A stretch of DNA of 64,000 nt from contig JAFEKR010000002.1 in the NCBI GenBank assembly GCA_019022495.1, positions 6,200,001 through 6,264,000 on the forward strand, in the 5' to 3' direction. Under the pieces are notes generated by a model. That model saw only the letters and a list, made by a program, of their open reading frames with translations, made no database searches and was not told where the DNA came from. This stretch comes from Epichloe hybrida. Lineage: Eukaryota; Ascomycota; Sordariomycetes; Hypocreales; Clavicipitaceae. The position numbers and the translations under genes are program-made. Positions 48,501-61,548 of this stretch are shown one piece after another (the stretch's first letter is position 1; every line of letters begins with the position of its first letter).

Positions 48501-50915
48501 ATAACTATACTTACTAATTAATTAAGAATTTTAGTAATAAGAGGTAAAGGGCCTTATTCTTAATTATAATCTTATTTAAGCCCTTATAATTTATATAAAG
48601 CCTTAATTTCCTTTCTTTCTTTAAAATAAATAAAATTAGGGCTTTAGCTAAGCTAACTAATCTTTTAATTTACCCTTTAAGCTATATACTTATAAGGTAC
48701 TCTTAAAGAACCTCTAGCTCTCTCTTAGCTAAATTATATATAGGCCTTTAAGGTAATGTTTTCCTTTTTTTAATTTATTATATAAGTATAACTCTTAGTT
48801 TAGGAAGCTTACTTACTAACTCTTTAGAAAAAATATCTATAAACTCCCTATATTTTTCTAGGATTATTAGTATAAGGTATTTAGTGCTTTTATTCTAATT
48901 TAATATAGCTTCTTTATTACTTATATTTTCTAGAATTTATATAACTATAATACCTTTACTTTTTTACTATAAATAAGTATACTTCTAGGATTTATATAGT
49001 TACTTTACTATTTATTTATATATTTATTATTACTAAAGCCTTTAATTAGCCTTTACCTTTTTCTTTTTAATTTTTATTTTCTAGAATACTTAGCTTAATC
49101 TTTATTACTTTTAATAATAAAGTAATTACTACTATTTTTTTCTCCTTATATACTTATTACTTACTATAAGTAAAGGAGAGATATTTTATTATTACTAGAT
49201 ATCTCTAATATTTATACTCCTAATATATAATTATAGGTAAATATTCTTTAATCTAGTTAATACCTAGAATTATCCCTTTACTTATATTAGTAATAAAGTA
49301 ACTAACTTAGTAAACTTTTATAAATCCTATACTATTTTTTATTTTTATTAATTTTTTTAAGATTCCTTAATATAAATTACTTTTTTACTTATACTCTTCT
49401 AGTATTTTATTTAATTAGATTATATTCTTCTAATCCTTTTTTAATAATAATTTTAGATAAATTATTAAAGACTATATACTTATATTAAATAGCGCTTATA
49501 TAGCTAGCTACTAGTTATCTTATTATAAAGATACTTATATTCTTATTTTATTATCTATAGGGTATTCTATAGTAAGATTATATTCCTAGGTCTATACTAA
49601 TTAAACTAGTATTATATTAGAAGATATAGCTTTATTACTACTTTACTATATTTCTTAGTTATATACCTAGTACTTTTATAAGTAAAATAATCTAGTATTT
49701 AATAAGTTTATATATATACCTAGGCTTTTTATATTTATAGTATACTAAGGATAATTTTCCCCCTTAATCTTTACTTTATTACTATACTTTATTTATAAGT
49801 AATATAAAATAAAAGTATTATCTTTTTCTTTTAAAGTCTTAACTTTTTTTATTTTTTTACCTAAGATTTAGTAATAACCTTATTACTTCTAAGTGTTTTA
49901 TACCCTTATTTATTATTCTAGTTTTTAGCTATTCTAGAAAATTTACCTAAGTAAGTAATAAGTAATTTATATACTTATTTATAGCTATATAATATATCTA
50001 TTATTACTTTACATTACTAGCTAAGTAGTTACCTATATACACTACCTTAGTTATATTATCCTTAAAGGTATAGTCATTTTATTTAAATAATATATTTAAG
50101 TTTACTAAGAAATTCTATAAGCTCTTATATATTTCTCTTTTATATATAAGTATTTTTATTTATATCTTAATAAGACTACTTTACTATATAATTACTACTA
50201 AGTTACTATAAACTATAAGTAAAATTATAGCTAAAGTTTAAGAGGTAATTATAAGTCTAGTTTAAGGGGTAATTATAAGTCTTATTTAAGGTCTAATAAA
50301 TCCTAGATTTACCTTAAGCTCTATAATTTCTACCTTTATTTATAAGATCTCTTATATTCTCTAAAGGTAATATAGCTTAGCTTATATAACCTTGTAGTGT
50401 TATTATAATGCCCTTACCTTATTAGTTATATTATCTATACCTTTACCTAAATTAGGGTTCAGTAATATTTATTATACCTTATTATTATCTATAGTTTTAG
50501 ATTATAAGGGTTCTTTACCTTTCTAATTATCTATAGCTTTATTATTATAAGGTACTAGTGTGTTTCTTATAGATCTTTAGAGCATTAGCTATATAATAAT
50601 CTAGCTAATAGTTTATATCCTAAAAAGGTTAAAAGAGATTAATTTATTATAGCTTACTTTAAAAGGTTATAAAATAAAGTAATAGCTAAGATTATTATAG
50701 TTATTACTAGATAAATACTAGCTAGGGGTAGGTATATAAAGGTTTTAATCTCTAACCTAGCACTAATAATATATATAGTCTTTAATAAATACCTTACTTT
50801 ATAAGCATATAGCTATCTTATAGCTAGCTAGCCTCTTTATTATTTATATAGCCTAAAGGTTCTCTAAAGACCTGCTTTAATAAACGTCCTATTTCTAACC
50901 TCTGCACTTCTAATA
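45512..50915 (-). mobile_element. Truncated copy of gypsy element F inside element G
   Basis: Colinear with 32141-37819 of element F over about 5.4 kb with internal deletions (one of roughly 85 bp near 46316). It ends with an LTR-like segment from about 50645 to 50915. The integrase-side end and its LTR are missing at the junction with the LINE fragment. RIP is even stronger than in F. Confidence 0.8.
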
Positions 50916-51740
50916 GCTAAACACTACATTACCTAGAATTTAATAAAGTATTAATAAGGTATATACTTCTAAATGAAGTACTAGAGAAGTTATAAAAAGC
51001 TTATAATACCTAGGGATATTTTAGAATAGCAAGTATAATATAAAAACTTTATAAAAAGTACTTTTAGCTAAATAAAAGTAAAGATATAAAATCTTATTAC
51101 TACTTATATTTAGTATATTAACAAATTAGAATATAAGTTTTATAAATAAACTTAAAGACTATTATAGTATTAAAACTATAATAATTAGTTATAATAAACT
51201 ATTTAAGTTTAATTACCCTAAAAGCTAAAAATAAAGATATATATATATTAATTACTATAAACTATATAATAAGGTTTATATTAAAATAATCCTATATAAA
51301 GATAATAAGAGATTTAGTTACTTAAGCTTAGGATAAAAGTAAAAGCCTAATATTAAAATAGCTAGGAAAAATTTATTATAATAATAGCTTATATTTTAAG
51401 AACCTAATATTTTAAGCTACCTTAGGGAAATATAAAACTAGTATAATATATAAATTAGTTTCTTGTTTATTATTAATAAGACTAGCTAAATAAAATATAA
51501 GACTTATTAAAGAGTAATTAATAAAATAAGTTATTAAGAGAGATAAGGTTTTACTAAACTCTTAGAATTAAGCTATTTTAAGTATTATAGTAATAATTAA
51601 TAATTAGTACGTATTAAGTATTAAAATAAGCTTAGTAATATTTATATTAGGATTTAAAGTATTTATAAAATATATAGGAGTTAAGAAACTAGAATTATGA
51701 AACTTTAAGAATCTAGAAATAATAAATAATTTAAAATAAA

Positions 51741-52012
51741 TGTGGCTTTCTCCGGACTTTCGGACGATAGTTAGTCCGGCCGTGGCCAAAGTGTGAGTCT
51801 ACCAAAGGGATGCACGCAATGCGATTAGCTGCATCGTAGGCGACCCTACACCGCTCATAGTGGCTCCGCACTACTGCCTTACTTTTCCCCCTTTTTGCTT
51901 ACCTTCTCTCCTAGCTAGATTTCTCTCCTTCTCTCTTTTCTTAGCTATTATTATTAACTTTATTAAATTTAACCTCTTTGCACTAGTATAACGTTCCTTA
52001 GTGTAACTAACA
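51741..52012 (+). repeat. Left LTR of copia element B (272 bp)
   Basis: Reverse complement of the element A LTR. It is nearly unaffected by RIP over its outer 150 bp (CCGGACTTTCGGACG, GATGCACGCAATGCG). Confidence 0.85.
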
Positions 52013-52556
52013 CTAATTAGTAGTTAACTATAACTATAGATAAGCTAGGTATTATAAGAAAAGACATTTCTATAGATAACGTAGCCCCTTATCTCTTAAG
52101 CTAACCTAGATAGGCTATTTAGGTAAAGAGGCATAACTATAAAGTGTGCTAAAGGAAGATAGACTAGAATCCTAGTTATAGGCTTATTAGACTTCTAAGG
52201 GATTAATTTATTAACCCTTAGGCTTATAGGATATAACCTTATTATATCTATCTGGGATATTTAGTTAATTATTAATCTTATTATCTATCACGAGAAAACT
52301 AACTAAATAACTGAATTTATTGCCGTAAGGCATTTTATTCGAACCTAATGTTAAAAATAACCCTTAGCTAAGCTAGCTAACCTATATAACCTCCCTTTAC
52401 ACTCTCTTTATAACCCCTCTTCTCTTTTTATGGCTTTTTGTGCCTTAGTGTTCTAAGCATTAAGTTGCTTTTACTTCTATGCTATCTTTCCGGCCTGTTC
52501 TTCCCTCTTTTTACTGTTTTTCCTTCTTTTACACTTTTTCTGTTTTTTTTTGTTAT

Positions 52557-52710
52557 TTCCCTTTGTTTATCCTGTTAATCCTATTAATCCTACTAATCCT
52601 ATTTATCCTGTTTTATTTATCCTGTTTATTTCGCCCTGTTTACCCTATTTATCCTGTTTATTTTATTTATCCTATTTACCCTATTTTTCCTGCTTTTCCT
52701 GTTTTACTTG
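52557..52710. repeat. Minisatellite in copia element B
   Basis: Tandem variants of CCTATTAATC and CCTGTTTAT. It yields two overlapping Pro/Leu/Ile-rich ORFs that are repeat artefacts. Positional counterpart of 17260-17412. Confidence 0.8.
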
Positions 52711-54096
52711 TTTTTTAGATTTATCTAGTTTATTTCTCTTGACAAACGTAGAAATTACGCTGTTATTATACTGCTATTTATTTTGTTTAAATTATTTAAG
52801 AAAACTAAACCCTTCTTAAGAAAGGGATGGAATTAAATATTAGACTATTAATAAGATAGACTCCTTACCTTACTTCCCCTAATAATAAGATATCCTAAAA
52901 ATCTTTAGAAATAGCTTTTAAAAGACTAGAAAAAAACAGTTTACTAAGGTAACTATAGCTATATTTATTTATACTTATAAGAGACTAGGAAGAGCTTACC
53001 TAACTAGACCTAGAGACTACTACATAGCCTAAACTTAATAATTAGATTATAAGGTTTATTTACACTAGTAAGCATTAAAATTAGTAAGGAGAAGACCTTT
53101 AGGAGCACTTTAGAGAAGATTTTAAAGGTTAGACTAAAGACATATTTAAAAGAGCTTTTAATAAGCTTATAAGAGAGCTATAAAACTCTCTATAAGATAA
53201 TAATATTTATATTAGATAAGGAGCAGGCCTTCCTATCCTAATAGCCCTTAAATATATGCTTTAAGAGATAATAATAACCCTATAGTTAGGAAATAAGTTA
53301 TAATCTCCTAAACTACCTTATATATAACTCTTATAAGCTACTGCCTTAAAGACCTTCCTTAATATTCCTTACCCTTAAAGAGAATAATTACTATATTCTC
53401 TATAAGAACCCTTATAATAATCTTAATTATATTAGGAGTTTAACCCTTAATAGCTTACCTTTCTTTCTTATTCCTTCCCTTTAGATAAATAAATTATAAA
53501 GAAAATATCTAAGCTTATAAAGTTATATAAGGATAGTAATTACTATAGTAAGAAGCTATATAACTTTCTCTTACTAAAACTTATACTCTTTAAGAGTAAG
53601 TATAACTAGATTAACCTCCTTAAGTTATATTTTAGTAAAGCATTCTCTATTATATTAATAGTAAATACTAAATAGCACTTTCTTAATTACCTTACTAGTA
53701 AGAACCTCTCTTATAAAGAGATAATTATAAATATTTATTAATGCTTTAAAATAGAAAGTAATTAATAGTTTTATTACTATAAGTAAAGTAATAAAACCCT
53801 TAAAAATATTATTATATAAAACCCTAAAAAGAGTAAGCTTAAGTGCCTTAAGATTCTATTAACTACCTTAAATAAAGTCTATAAAGGGCTATACCCCTCT
53901 AATATAGTGAATATAAAGCTCTATAAGCAAACCTTAAACGCAGTCTCTAGTATCCCTAAATATTAGGTAGTGAAGTATATATATACACTAGGCTTTAAGA
54001 ACCTTACTAGTAACCTCTATAAATTAATTATAATTACAAAGAGTAATGTAAGAAGTAACTAATACTACTAGTATTAAGATAAAGACCTATTAGAAG

Positions 54097-56043
54097 CAGA
54101 GTATTATTTGTAGTGTAGTTAGTGTAGTTTTTAGGAAAAATTTGTATTTATAATGTAGTTTTTTTTTTCTTGTAGTTAATGTATTGTAGTTTTTTTTTTT
54201 TTATAGTGTAGTGTAATGTAGTTTTTTTTTGCTTGTATTATAGTGTAGTTAGTGTAGTTACTAACTACACTAACTACAAAAACTACAATATAGTGTTAGT
54301 AAAAAAAAGTGGGCCTTTTTATTATATAATGTTATTATAAGGATTAAAAGAGAGCTAGTTATATAGAAGCTTTTATTATTACCTATTTTACTTAATTAGT
54401 TATAGAATTTATGATATTTACCTTTTTTTAAGAATTTTACTATAACTAGGGTTATTTATAATATTATACCTTTTTAATAATACTATTATACTTATTACTT
54501 TATTTTACTAATATAACTTTAAGAAAAACTAAATTATTCTTTTATTTACTATTACTACTAATTATTTACTATTTTAATTAAAAATACCCTAAACTAAATA
54601 TAATATAATTAGTTAATAAATCTAAATAAATAATAAGAAGTTAATAAAGTATATACTTAGTATTCATATATTATTAGTTATATAATAAGAACTTTAAAAA
54701 AGCTTAAACTATTTATTTACTATTTAAACTAATTAAATATTACTTTAAGCTTTATAATTCTAAAGCTTTGAGAAGTTATATATAGTAACTTTATATATCT
54801 TATTATAATAATATATAAAGAAAGAATATAATGGACTAATATTTATAATTTATTAATAGATAAGTAATAGTATTATTTTAATTACCCTATATAGCTTAAA
54901 TAAGCTATAAAAATAAGTTTAACTTGTTTTTAAAAATAATACTAGGACTTAGTTTTATATAATATACTATACTTATTATAAAAGCTTTAATAACTTTTAT
55001 AACCTTAATTACTATTATTACTATAATTACTATAATTACTATTATTACTATTATTACTATAATTACTATTATTTCACTTTTATTATTATTTTAAAAAAAC
55101 ATAAAAGAGAAAACATTTTTATAATATTAATATTTTTAAAAACCTTAGAATACTAAGTTATTAAAAACTATAGCTTTTACTATAGTAATTTACTTATAAT
55201 TACTAGTATTTATATTTAAGTTATTTATTTATTATTAAACTTTAACACTAATAATATTATAAGTAATCTTAGTAATCTTAGTATACTTAGTAATCTTAGT
55301 AATCTTAGTAATACTAGTAATACTAGTAATATTAGTATTATAAGCTATTATAAGCTATTATAAGCTATTATAAGCTATTATAAGCTATTATAAGCTATTA
55401 TAAGCTATTATAAGCTATTATAAGCTATTATAAGCTATTATAAGCTATAATAAGATATAATAAGCTATTATAAGCTATAATAAGATATAATAAGCTACTT
55501 ATATTAAGTTTACTAGTAGTTCTTTTTATAGTTTTTTTAAAATAAGTAATAATAATAATTTATAGAAATATAAAATAATTTCTAGCAATAGTAAATAATA
55601 TAATAAAAAGGTTTTTCTTTAAGTTATATTAGGGAAATAAAGTATTAAGTTAAATAGTATTATTAAAAAAGTATAATATTATATATAACCTTACTTAGTT
55701 ATAATAAAATTATAAAAATAATATAATATTATAAATTCTATAACTAATTTAATAAAATAAGTAATAAAAAAAGCTTTTATATAACTAGCTTTCTTTTAAC
55801 CTTATAAATACTAATAACTAATAAAAAGTCTAATACTACATTTATAGTGTTTGTAGTTAGTGTAGTTTAGGAAAAAAAATTTGTAGTGTAATATATTATA
55901 GTTTTTTTTTTTTTAGTTAGTGTAGTGTAGTTTTTTTTTTCCTTATAGTTAGTGTAGTTTTTAGTGTAGTGTAGTTTATAGTGTAGTTACTACACTACAC
56001 TACAAATACTACACTACACTACACGTTTTAGTGCAATACTCTG
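54097..56043. mobile_element. hAT-like DNA transposon remnant (element D), nested in copia element B
   Basis: Begins CAGAGTATT, ends AATACTCTG, and is flanked by a perfect 8-bp TSD ATTAGAAG (54089-54096 and 56044-56051). Element A holds the matching empty site (about 15870-15877). Subterminal regions consist of GTAGT/TAGTG-type repeats, different from the TGTAT repeats of element C. The interior shares the AAGCTATTAT satellite with element C. No open transposase frame. Confidence 0.85.
55343..55500. repeat. 10-bp satellite (AAGCTATTAT)n in element D
   Basis: About a dozen exact units followed by AAGATATAAT variants. Neighbouring stretches contain further short tandem arrays (ATTACT-type at about 55010-55070, AGTAATCTT-type at about 55265-55325). 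Confidence 0.88.
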
Positions 56044-59000
56044 ATTAGAAGTAATGTTTATAAACTACTAATATAGCTAATAGAATTAGAGAGACTAAGG
56101 AAAAGAAGGTTATTATAGTAACTCTAGATAACCTAAGCAATGCTTTATTTATAGTAAGAGTAGCTACTAGTTATTAAATTACACTAATGCTAAATATTAG
56201 AAAGAGAAAGAGAGGTAGTAAGCTAGTAAGAACTATTATTTACCTCTTATAGAGAAGAAGTTCTAGGTATTCCTTGCTTTATTTAAAGGAAATAATAGTA
56301 ATAAGGAAGAGGAAATAGAAGACTAGGAAACATAGCTTAAGGCCTTTACTTAGGACTAAGATAATAGCAATAATAATATTAAGAAAAAGCTATTATTAAA
56401 GGCATAACTTAGTTTTATATAATTCTTTTACATAGGATTATAAATAATAGATAATATTAACATCCTTATAATGCTTAAGAATTAAGCTTTTTAATACGCC
56501 TTACTTAAGTAAGAGCTATACCTTAAAGAGGCTTTTAATAAAGATAATTTAATCTATTATGCCTCTGAAAAATGCTATTCTAAAGAGATTTTCAGAGGAA
56601 TTATGCTAGATATAGGAGCCTTAGGCTAATTAACTACTAGTCTAGTATAAGCTAAAGCCTTACTAAGATTAATGCTATTATTAATAATTAAACCCTGTGA
56701 CCTAGAAGTTATTTGCTTTAGTGCTAGATTAGTAATAACATATAGCATTATTTATATGCCTATAAAGCTTAGCTAAATTAACTTCTATGTCCTTAATATT
56801 ACTACACCCTTTCTTTTTTCCCTTACTAATATAGATAAAATAAAGGTTAAGATTAATAACCTTACTAATGTGTTAATTTAAAACAATAAGACTATACTTA
56901 TTATGCGTAAATAGGGCTACCCTTAGTGGCTTCTAGAGGCAAGAGAAACCATTGCTTTTTACCTATTAGAAGGAGAGATTTATTAACTTTACTAAAGGTT
57001 TAGTTATCTCTTAATTTAGTGGCTTATAAAGATCTTTAATAAGCTAGTTATAACGTTAAATGCCATGTAATTAAGAAGCTTACTAAAGTCTATTACTATT
57101 ATTAGATAAATAGAAAAGCCCCTAGCTAGTTTAAGTTCTCTCTTAAAGATAACTATAACTTTAACTATAAGATTATTGTTAATATTATGTAAATTAATAG
57201 CTAGCTAGTCCTTTATATTATTAATTTAGTAACCTTATTTTAAGCGGCCTAATTCCTTAACCCTAAGAAGTAAAAAGCTTATAATATCTAGGATGTAATT
57301 AAAGAGTGCTAGATTAATATATATTTAAGCCCTTTAGACTAGATTATTTATAATGCTAGTAATAACTTTACTTTAGCTAAATTTAGGCATTATGCTTGCT
57401 TAATATTAATTAATATTAATAAGATACCTATTAAAGCCTATAATAGTATTAGAAAGGTTAAAAGATATTATAGACCTCTTCACTAGGCTTATAATATTAT
57501 CACGGATTTAATTAGTAAAGAGATTACTCCTAAGTAGTGATTATAGATAGCTATTAAAGCTATTAATAACTTAGTAAGCCTTAATAGCCTTATGCTAACC
57601 TTACTAGTCTTTAGAGCTTACTTATAAATAATAGATAAGTTACTACTAAGTGTCTTTATTATTTAATAAGCTAAAGTAATTTAGAAGGTAACTAATAAAG
57701 TTCACTATTACCTAGCTAAGAGGTAGGTCTATAAGGCCCTTAGCGCCTAGAATAGCCCTAATATATTACTAATATATTAGCTACTACTATAAGCTAATAT
57801 ATATATATAAAGAGAAAAAGGTAAATAGCATAGCCCTTATAAGCTATTAGCTACTAATAGGGAGACCTATATAGTTAAGATACCCTATAGCCTAGCTAAG
57901 TTTTGCTTTATAGTAGTAAAGCTATACTATAAGGACCTATAGTATATAGGAGCTAATAGCTAAAGCCTTTAGGGTATTAGGGAATATAACCTAGACCTAG
58001 AGGTCCTTGCCTATAATATAGCCCCTTCCTATGCTATAGCCCCCTTTAATACTATAGTCCTATTATAAAAAGGGGCTAAGGGGGCTAGGAAAAATAAGCT
58101 ACCTATAAAGGGTAGTAAAGTAAGGGAAGAAAAGGAAAAGATACTAGTAAGAAAGAGGCTAAGGAAAAACCTTATAGTTTAATTTTATATTAATAAGGGT
58201 ATAGAGAAGCCTATAGAGGCTATTAAGGCTAAAGGTAATCCTATAGGAAGCTATAGAGTTAAAGAACTTATAGTAAGCCTTAAGGTAGCTAAAGCTACCC
58301 TTATAAAAAGCTATAAAGCTAGTAGCCCTAAGAAAGTAAAAGCAAAGGTAATTAGGGCCTAGGTTTATAATCCTAAGGAGCTTATTAGACTTATAAAGCC
58401 TCTTGTATTTATTAATAAAGACTAAGAGAAAGCATTAATTAAGGAGATTATAGCTAGAGAAGTACTAAACATAGCATTTCTTATAGTAAAAGAAAAGGCT
58501 AACTAGAACCTTACTCTTTAACTTTACTAAGAGAGAAAGATTATAACCCTAGGGAGCCCCTTTAAATAATCTAACTAAGCTAAGATTAATGCCTTATAAG
58601 CTTATAATATGTTTAGATTTATAATATTTAATTTAGTAAAGCATAGAGGCCACTGGATTTTTAATTCTTATATAGTCTAAGAGATTAAAGGCAAAGGAAC
58701 TAAATCACTATATAAGAAGTCATGCCTTATTGTGTAAGGGCATAATAATAGAGGAAAAGAGGCTATCTTAACCTAATTACTAATAATATAGTAATTAAGC
58801 TAATGGATTATTGTGGCCCTTGCTTTGTTATTAAAGCAAAAGGGAATTTACCTTTAGCTACAAGATATTACATAAGCTTATGTTTAATCCTAAATAACCC
58901 TAAATAGGCTAATTATTATGAAGTTACTAAAGCAAATTATATACCTCTTTTTAAAAGGCATAATAATAAAGGTAATTAAGCCTCTCTATAGGATTGCAAA

Positions 59001-60270
59001 GGCTAGAACCTACTAGTGGGTAATATATTTTCATTACTATAGGGATAATCTTAATATAATAACCTTAATATACAATCCTTACTTACTAATCATAGCCCTA
59101 AATAACAAAAACCTCTTTAGTATTATAGGAATGTAAACAGATAACACGCTAGGCTTTAGTAATAATAACTTCTTTAAGAAAGAAGAAAGAGAGCTTTAAA
59201 AGGCAAAGTTTATAGCTAAAGAGAAGCAATGCCTAATAACTGTAAATCCCCTTATTTTTAATGGCTATATCCTAACCTAAAAGGGCTAAAGTTAGAAGAT
59301 TAAGGAAATTAACCCTTAATTACTAACAGTAAGGCAAGATTACGTAGAGCAGAGAGCCTAAGGAAGCTATATTATAATAGTTTGTTAACTAGAAGCATTA
59401 TATAACCTGTTAATTGCCGTATAACACTAAGAACCCTTTGCTAATAATATCTTATAACTTAATAAACGCCTTAAGTGGTAAATTAAGCATTAGTAGCGGG
59501 GATTATAGTATATCCCCTTAACTCTTAAAGAGGCAAAACTCTTTGTGTTTGTAAATAGGTCCCTTACTAATAACAAAGATCTAAGTTTATAGATTAGATA
59601 TATTATTATAATTAGTAACGAGGTAATAAAGGAGAATAATACCTTTATCTTAAAAGGGAATATTATTATATATAGCTCTATAAAAAGCAAGTGTGTAACC
59701 TATAGCGCACTTATATCTAAGCTATATAGCATGGTATAAGGCGCTAATATTACATACGCAATAGCTATGACCCTTAATATAATCACAGACTAATTAAAGA
59801 TGCCTTAAATCCTAATAATTCTTTACATAGACTCTTTCTTATTATATAAATACCTTATAAAGCTAGGCATAATAAAAGAGAAGTGGCTAATAATTAATAT
59901 TATAGCCTTTTAGTAGTTATATAAGAGAAGGGAGGTTTATAAAGTTAGATACATTAATAGCAGTGATAATCCAGCTAATGCGATAATAAAGGCATTGCTA
60001 AATTTAGCCCTTTTAACCTTAATTAATTTAAACGAATTAATAATTTGTGTGGAAGGCTAGGTTAAGAGACCTGCGAGGTTAGGTAGAGGGGAGAATTAAC
60101 ATAATAGGCATGTAGGTATAGATTGTAATAACTAGGTTAATTAGAATAACTAAGGCTATGACAGCTAATTAGAGCTATGGATTCCTATAAAGGGATTTAC
60201 TTATATACACTTTCCTTTAATTTAATTTTTATTGCGTTTTTAGGCTCCTTTAGTCACAAAGAAAAAAGAG

Positions 60271-60520
60271 ACTAATAGTTAGTCTAGCTGTGGCTAAAGT
60301 GTAAGTTTACTAAAGGGATACACGTAATACAATTAGCTATATTATAGGCAACCCTACACCGCTCGTAGTGGCTCCGCACTACTACCTTACTTTTCCCCCT
60401 TTTTGCCTACTTTCTCTCCTAGCTAGATTCCTCTCCTTCTCTCTTTTCTTAGCTATTATCATTAACTTCATTAAATTTAACCTCTTCGCACTAGTGTAAC
60501 GTTCCTTGGTGTAACTAACA
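60271..60520 (+). repeat. Right LTR of copia element B
   Basis: Aligns with the LTRs of A and B from ACTAATAGTTAGTC to GTAACTAACA but lacks about 30 bp at its inner end, where an AGTCTC-flanked segment has been lost. Confidence 0.78.
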
Positions 60521-60968
60521 ATAAATTTTATAAACTAATTTATAAAATCTAAATAAATAAGAAAAAAGAAAAGAGTTAGTTTAAATATAGAAAGTAAATA
60601 ATTAAAATAATATTATAAAACCTAGATAAAGCTTTAAGATAAGAAATCTTATATAAAAGAAAATAAATAAAGAGAATAAGTTAAAAGAAAAGTTTTATAA
60701 AACCTAAGGAAAATTATCTAAAGTTATCTAAAAGGTATCTTTAGTAATATATAAAATTAAACTTATTAATAGAGAAATAGTAAGAAAAGTTTATCTAAAT
60801 AACCTAAAACTCTATATTTTATACTAGAAAAAACTTTAACTACTAAGACTAAACACTTAGGATTTAGCTAAGTAAGAAATAATAGATTATATAAATCTAA
60901 AGAAAGATAAAGTATTATAAACAAAAAATATAGTATTAGGGTTAACACTAAGGGAATCCCCCTTAGCC

Positions 60969-61083
60969 TATTAGGTAAAGAAATAGCTTAGCTAACTATA
61001 AAAGTAATAATTATAGAACCTGTTTACGTAGCTTAGATAGTAATTAACTATTATCATTACCTAATCATTTTAGTACGAGAACA
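60969..61083 (+). repeat. Right LTR of element G (115 bp)
   Basis: Pairs with 41300-41414. Its last ~60 bp keep more C and G (TTATCATTACCTAATCATTT, TACGAGAACA). Confidence 0.82.
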
Positions 61084-61548
61084 GGCTGAAATACCATTAT
61101 AGAAAAAGAGGCATGCTAATGCCTCCCTCCGCCTGTCACCTACAACTCTGAAAAATATGAAAAACTAAGCTGCAAGATGTAGCCCTAGTTCTAACTAATT
61201 CCCCATTGTCCATACTAGGTGGAATAAATAACTAACTATAAATAATAATTAGTTAGTTTAATATATGTATTTTTTTTGTAAACTTTGGTGGTTTCATGTA
61301 GGTGTGAAACATACCTCCTGCATGGGACTTTTCGCGTGTGGCCCTCGCTTGTATCATACGTCATATAACATTTGAAGACAAACGTTCTAGTTAGGTAATA
61401 TAGCAGAAATTCACCTATGAGGAATATAATAAATGGCCGCCACCTAGGCCCAGCCAAACTATCAATAAAACTATCCTACTTCCACGAAAAGAAATTGACT
61501 GACCCTCCCTCGATTCTATCCTGTCCTCACATTGAAGACTAATATACA
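61084..61548 (+). promoter_or_regulatory. Upstream region of easH
   Basis: 465 bp between element G and the easH start, free of RIP-type depletion. A pyrimidine-rich leader (CTCCCTCGATTCTATCCTGT) directly precedes the coding region. The minus-strand ORF 61236-61457 has no family features. No gene recognised. Confidence 0.4.

Larger units (their letters stand above)
51741..60520 (+). mobile_element. Ty1/copia-like LTR retrotransposon (element B), nested in element G
   Basis: Left LTR 51741-52012 starts TGTGGCTTTC; the right LTR (about 60271-60520) ends GTAACTAACA. A perfect TSD ATAAA flanks it (51736-51740 and 60521-60525). Coding is on the plus strand: near 59820-60000 an RNase H remnant reads ILYIDSFLLYKYL...EKWL and then YINSSDNPANAIIK, a degraded form of the copia DS-x-SLY and NPAD-A-TK motifs. 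It is the reverse-oriented sister of element A and carries hAT-like element D. Confidence 0.88.
41300..61083 (+). mobile_element. RIP-degraded gypsy LTR element (element G), rearranged and carrying nested elements
   Basis: LTRs of 115 bp (41300-41414 and 60969-61083) start TGTTAGG/TATTAGG and are related to those of element E. The same primer-site-like TAGTAATAAGACTAGGAC follows the left LTR. Sequence at 41415-44370 resembles the 5' part of E, and 50930-51735 plus 60526-60968 resemble its integrase end; the reverse-transcriptase portion is absent. In its place are a LINE fragment and a truncated copy of F. Flanks GGCC and GGCT are similar but not an exact TSD, consistent with rearrangement. 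Confidence 0.75.

Noticed and set aside
59490..59690. 66-codon minus-strand ORF in element B
   Set aside because: Hydrophobic AT-driven frame opposite the copia pol strand, within RIP-mutated sequence.
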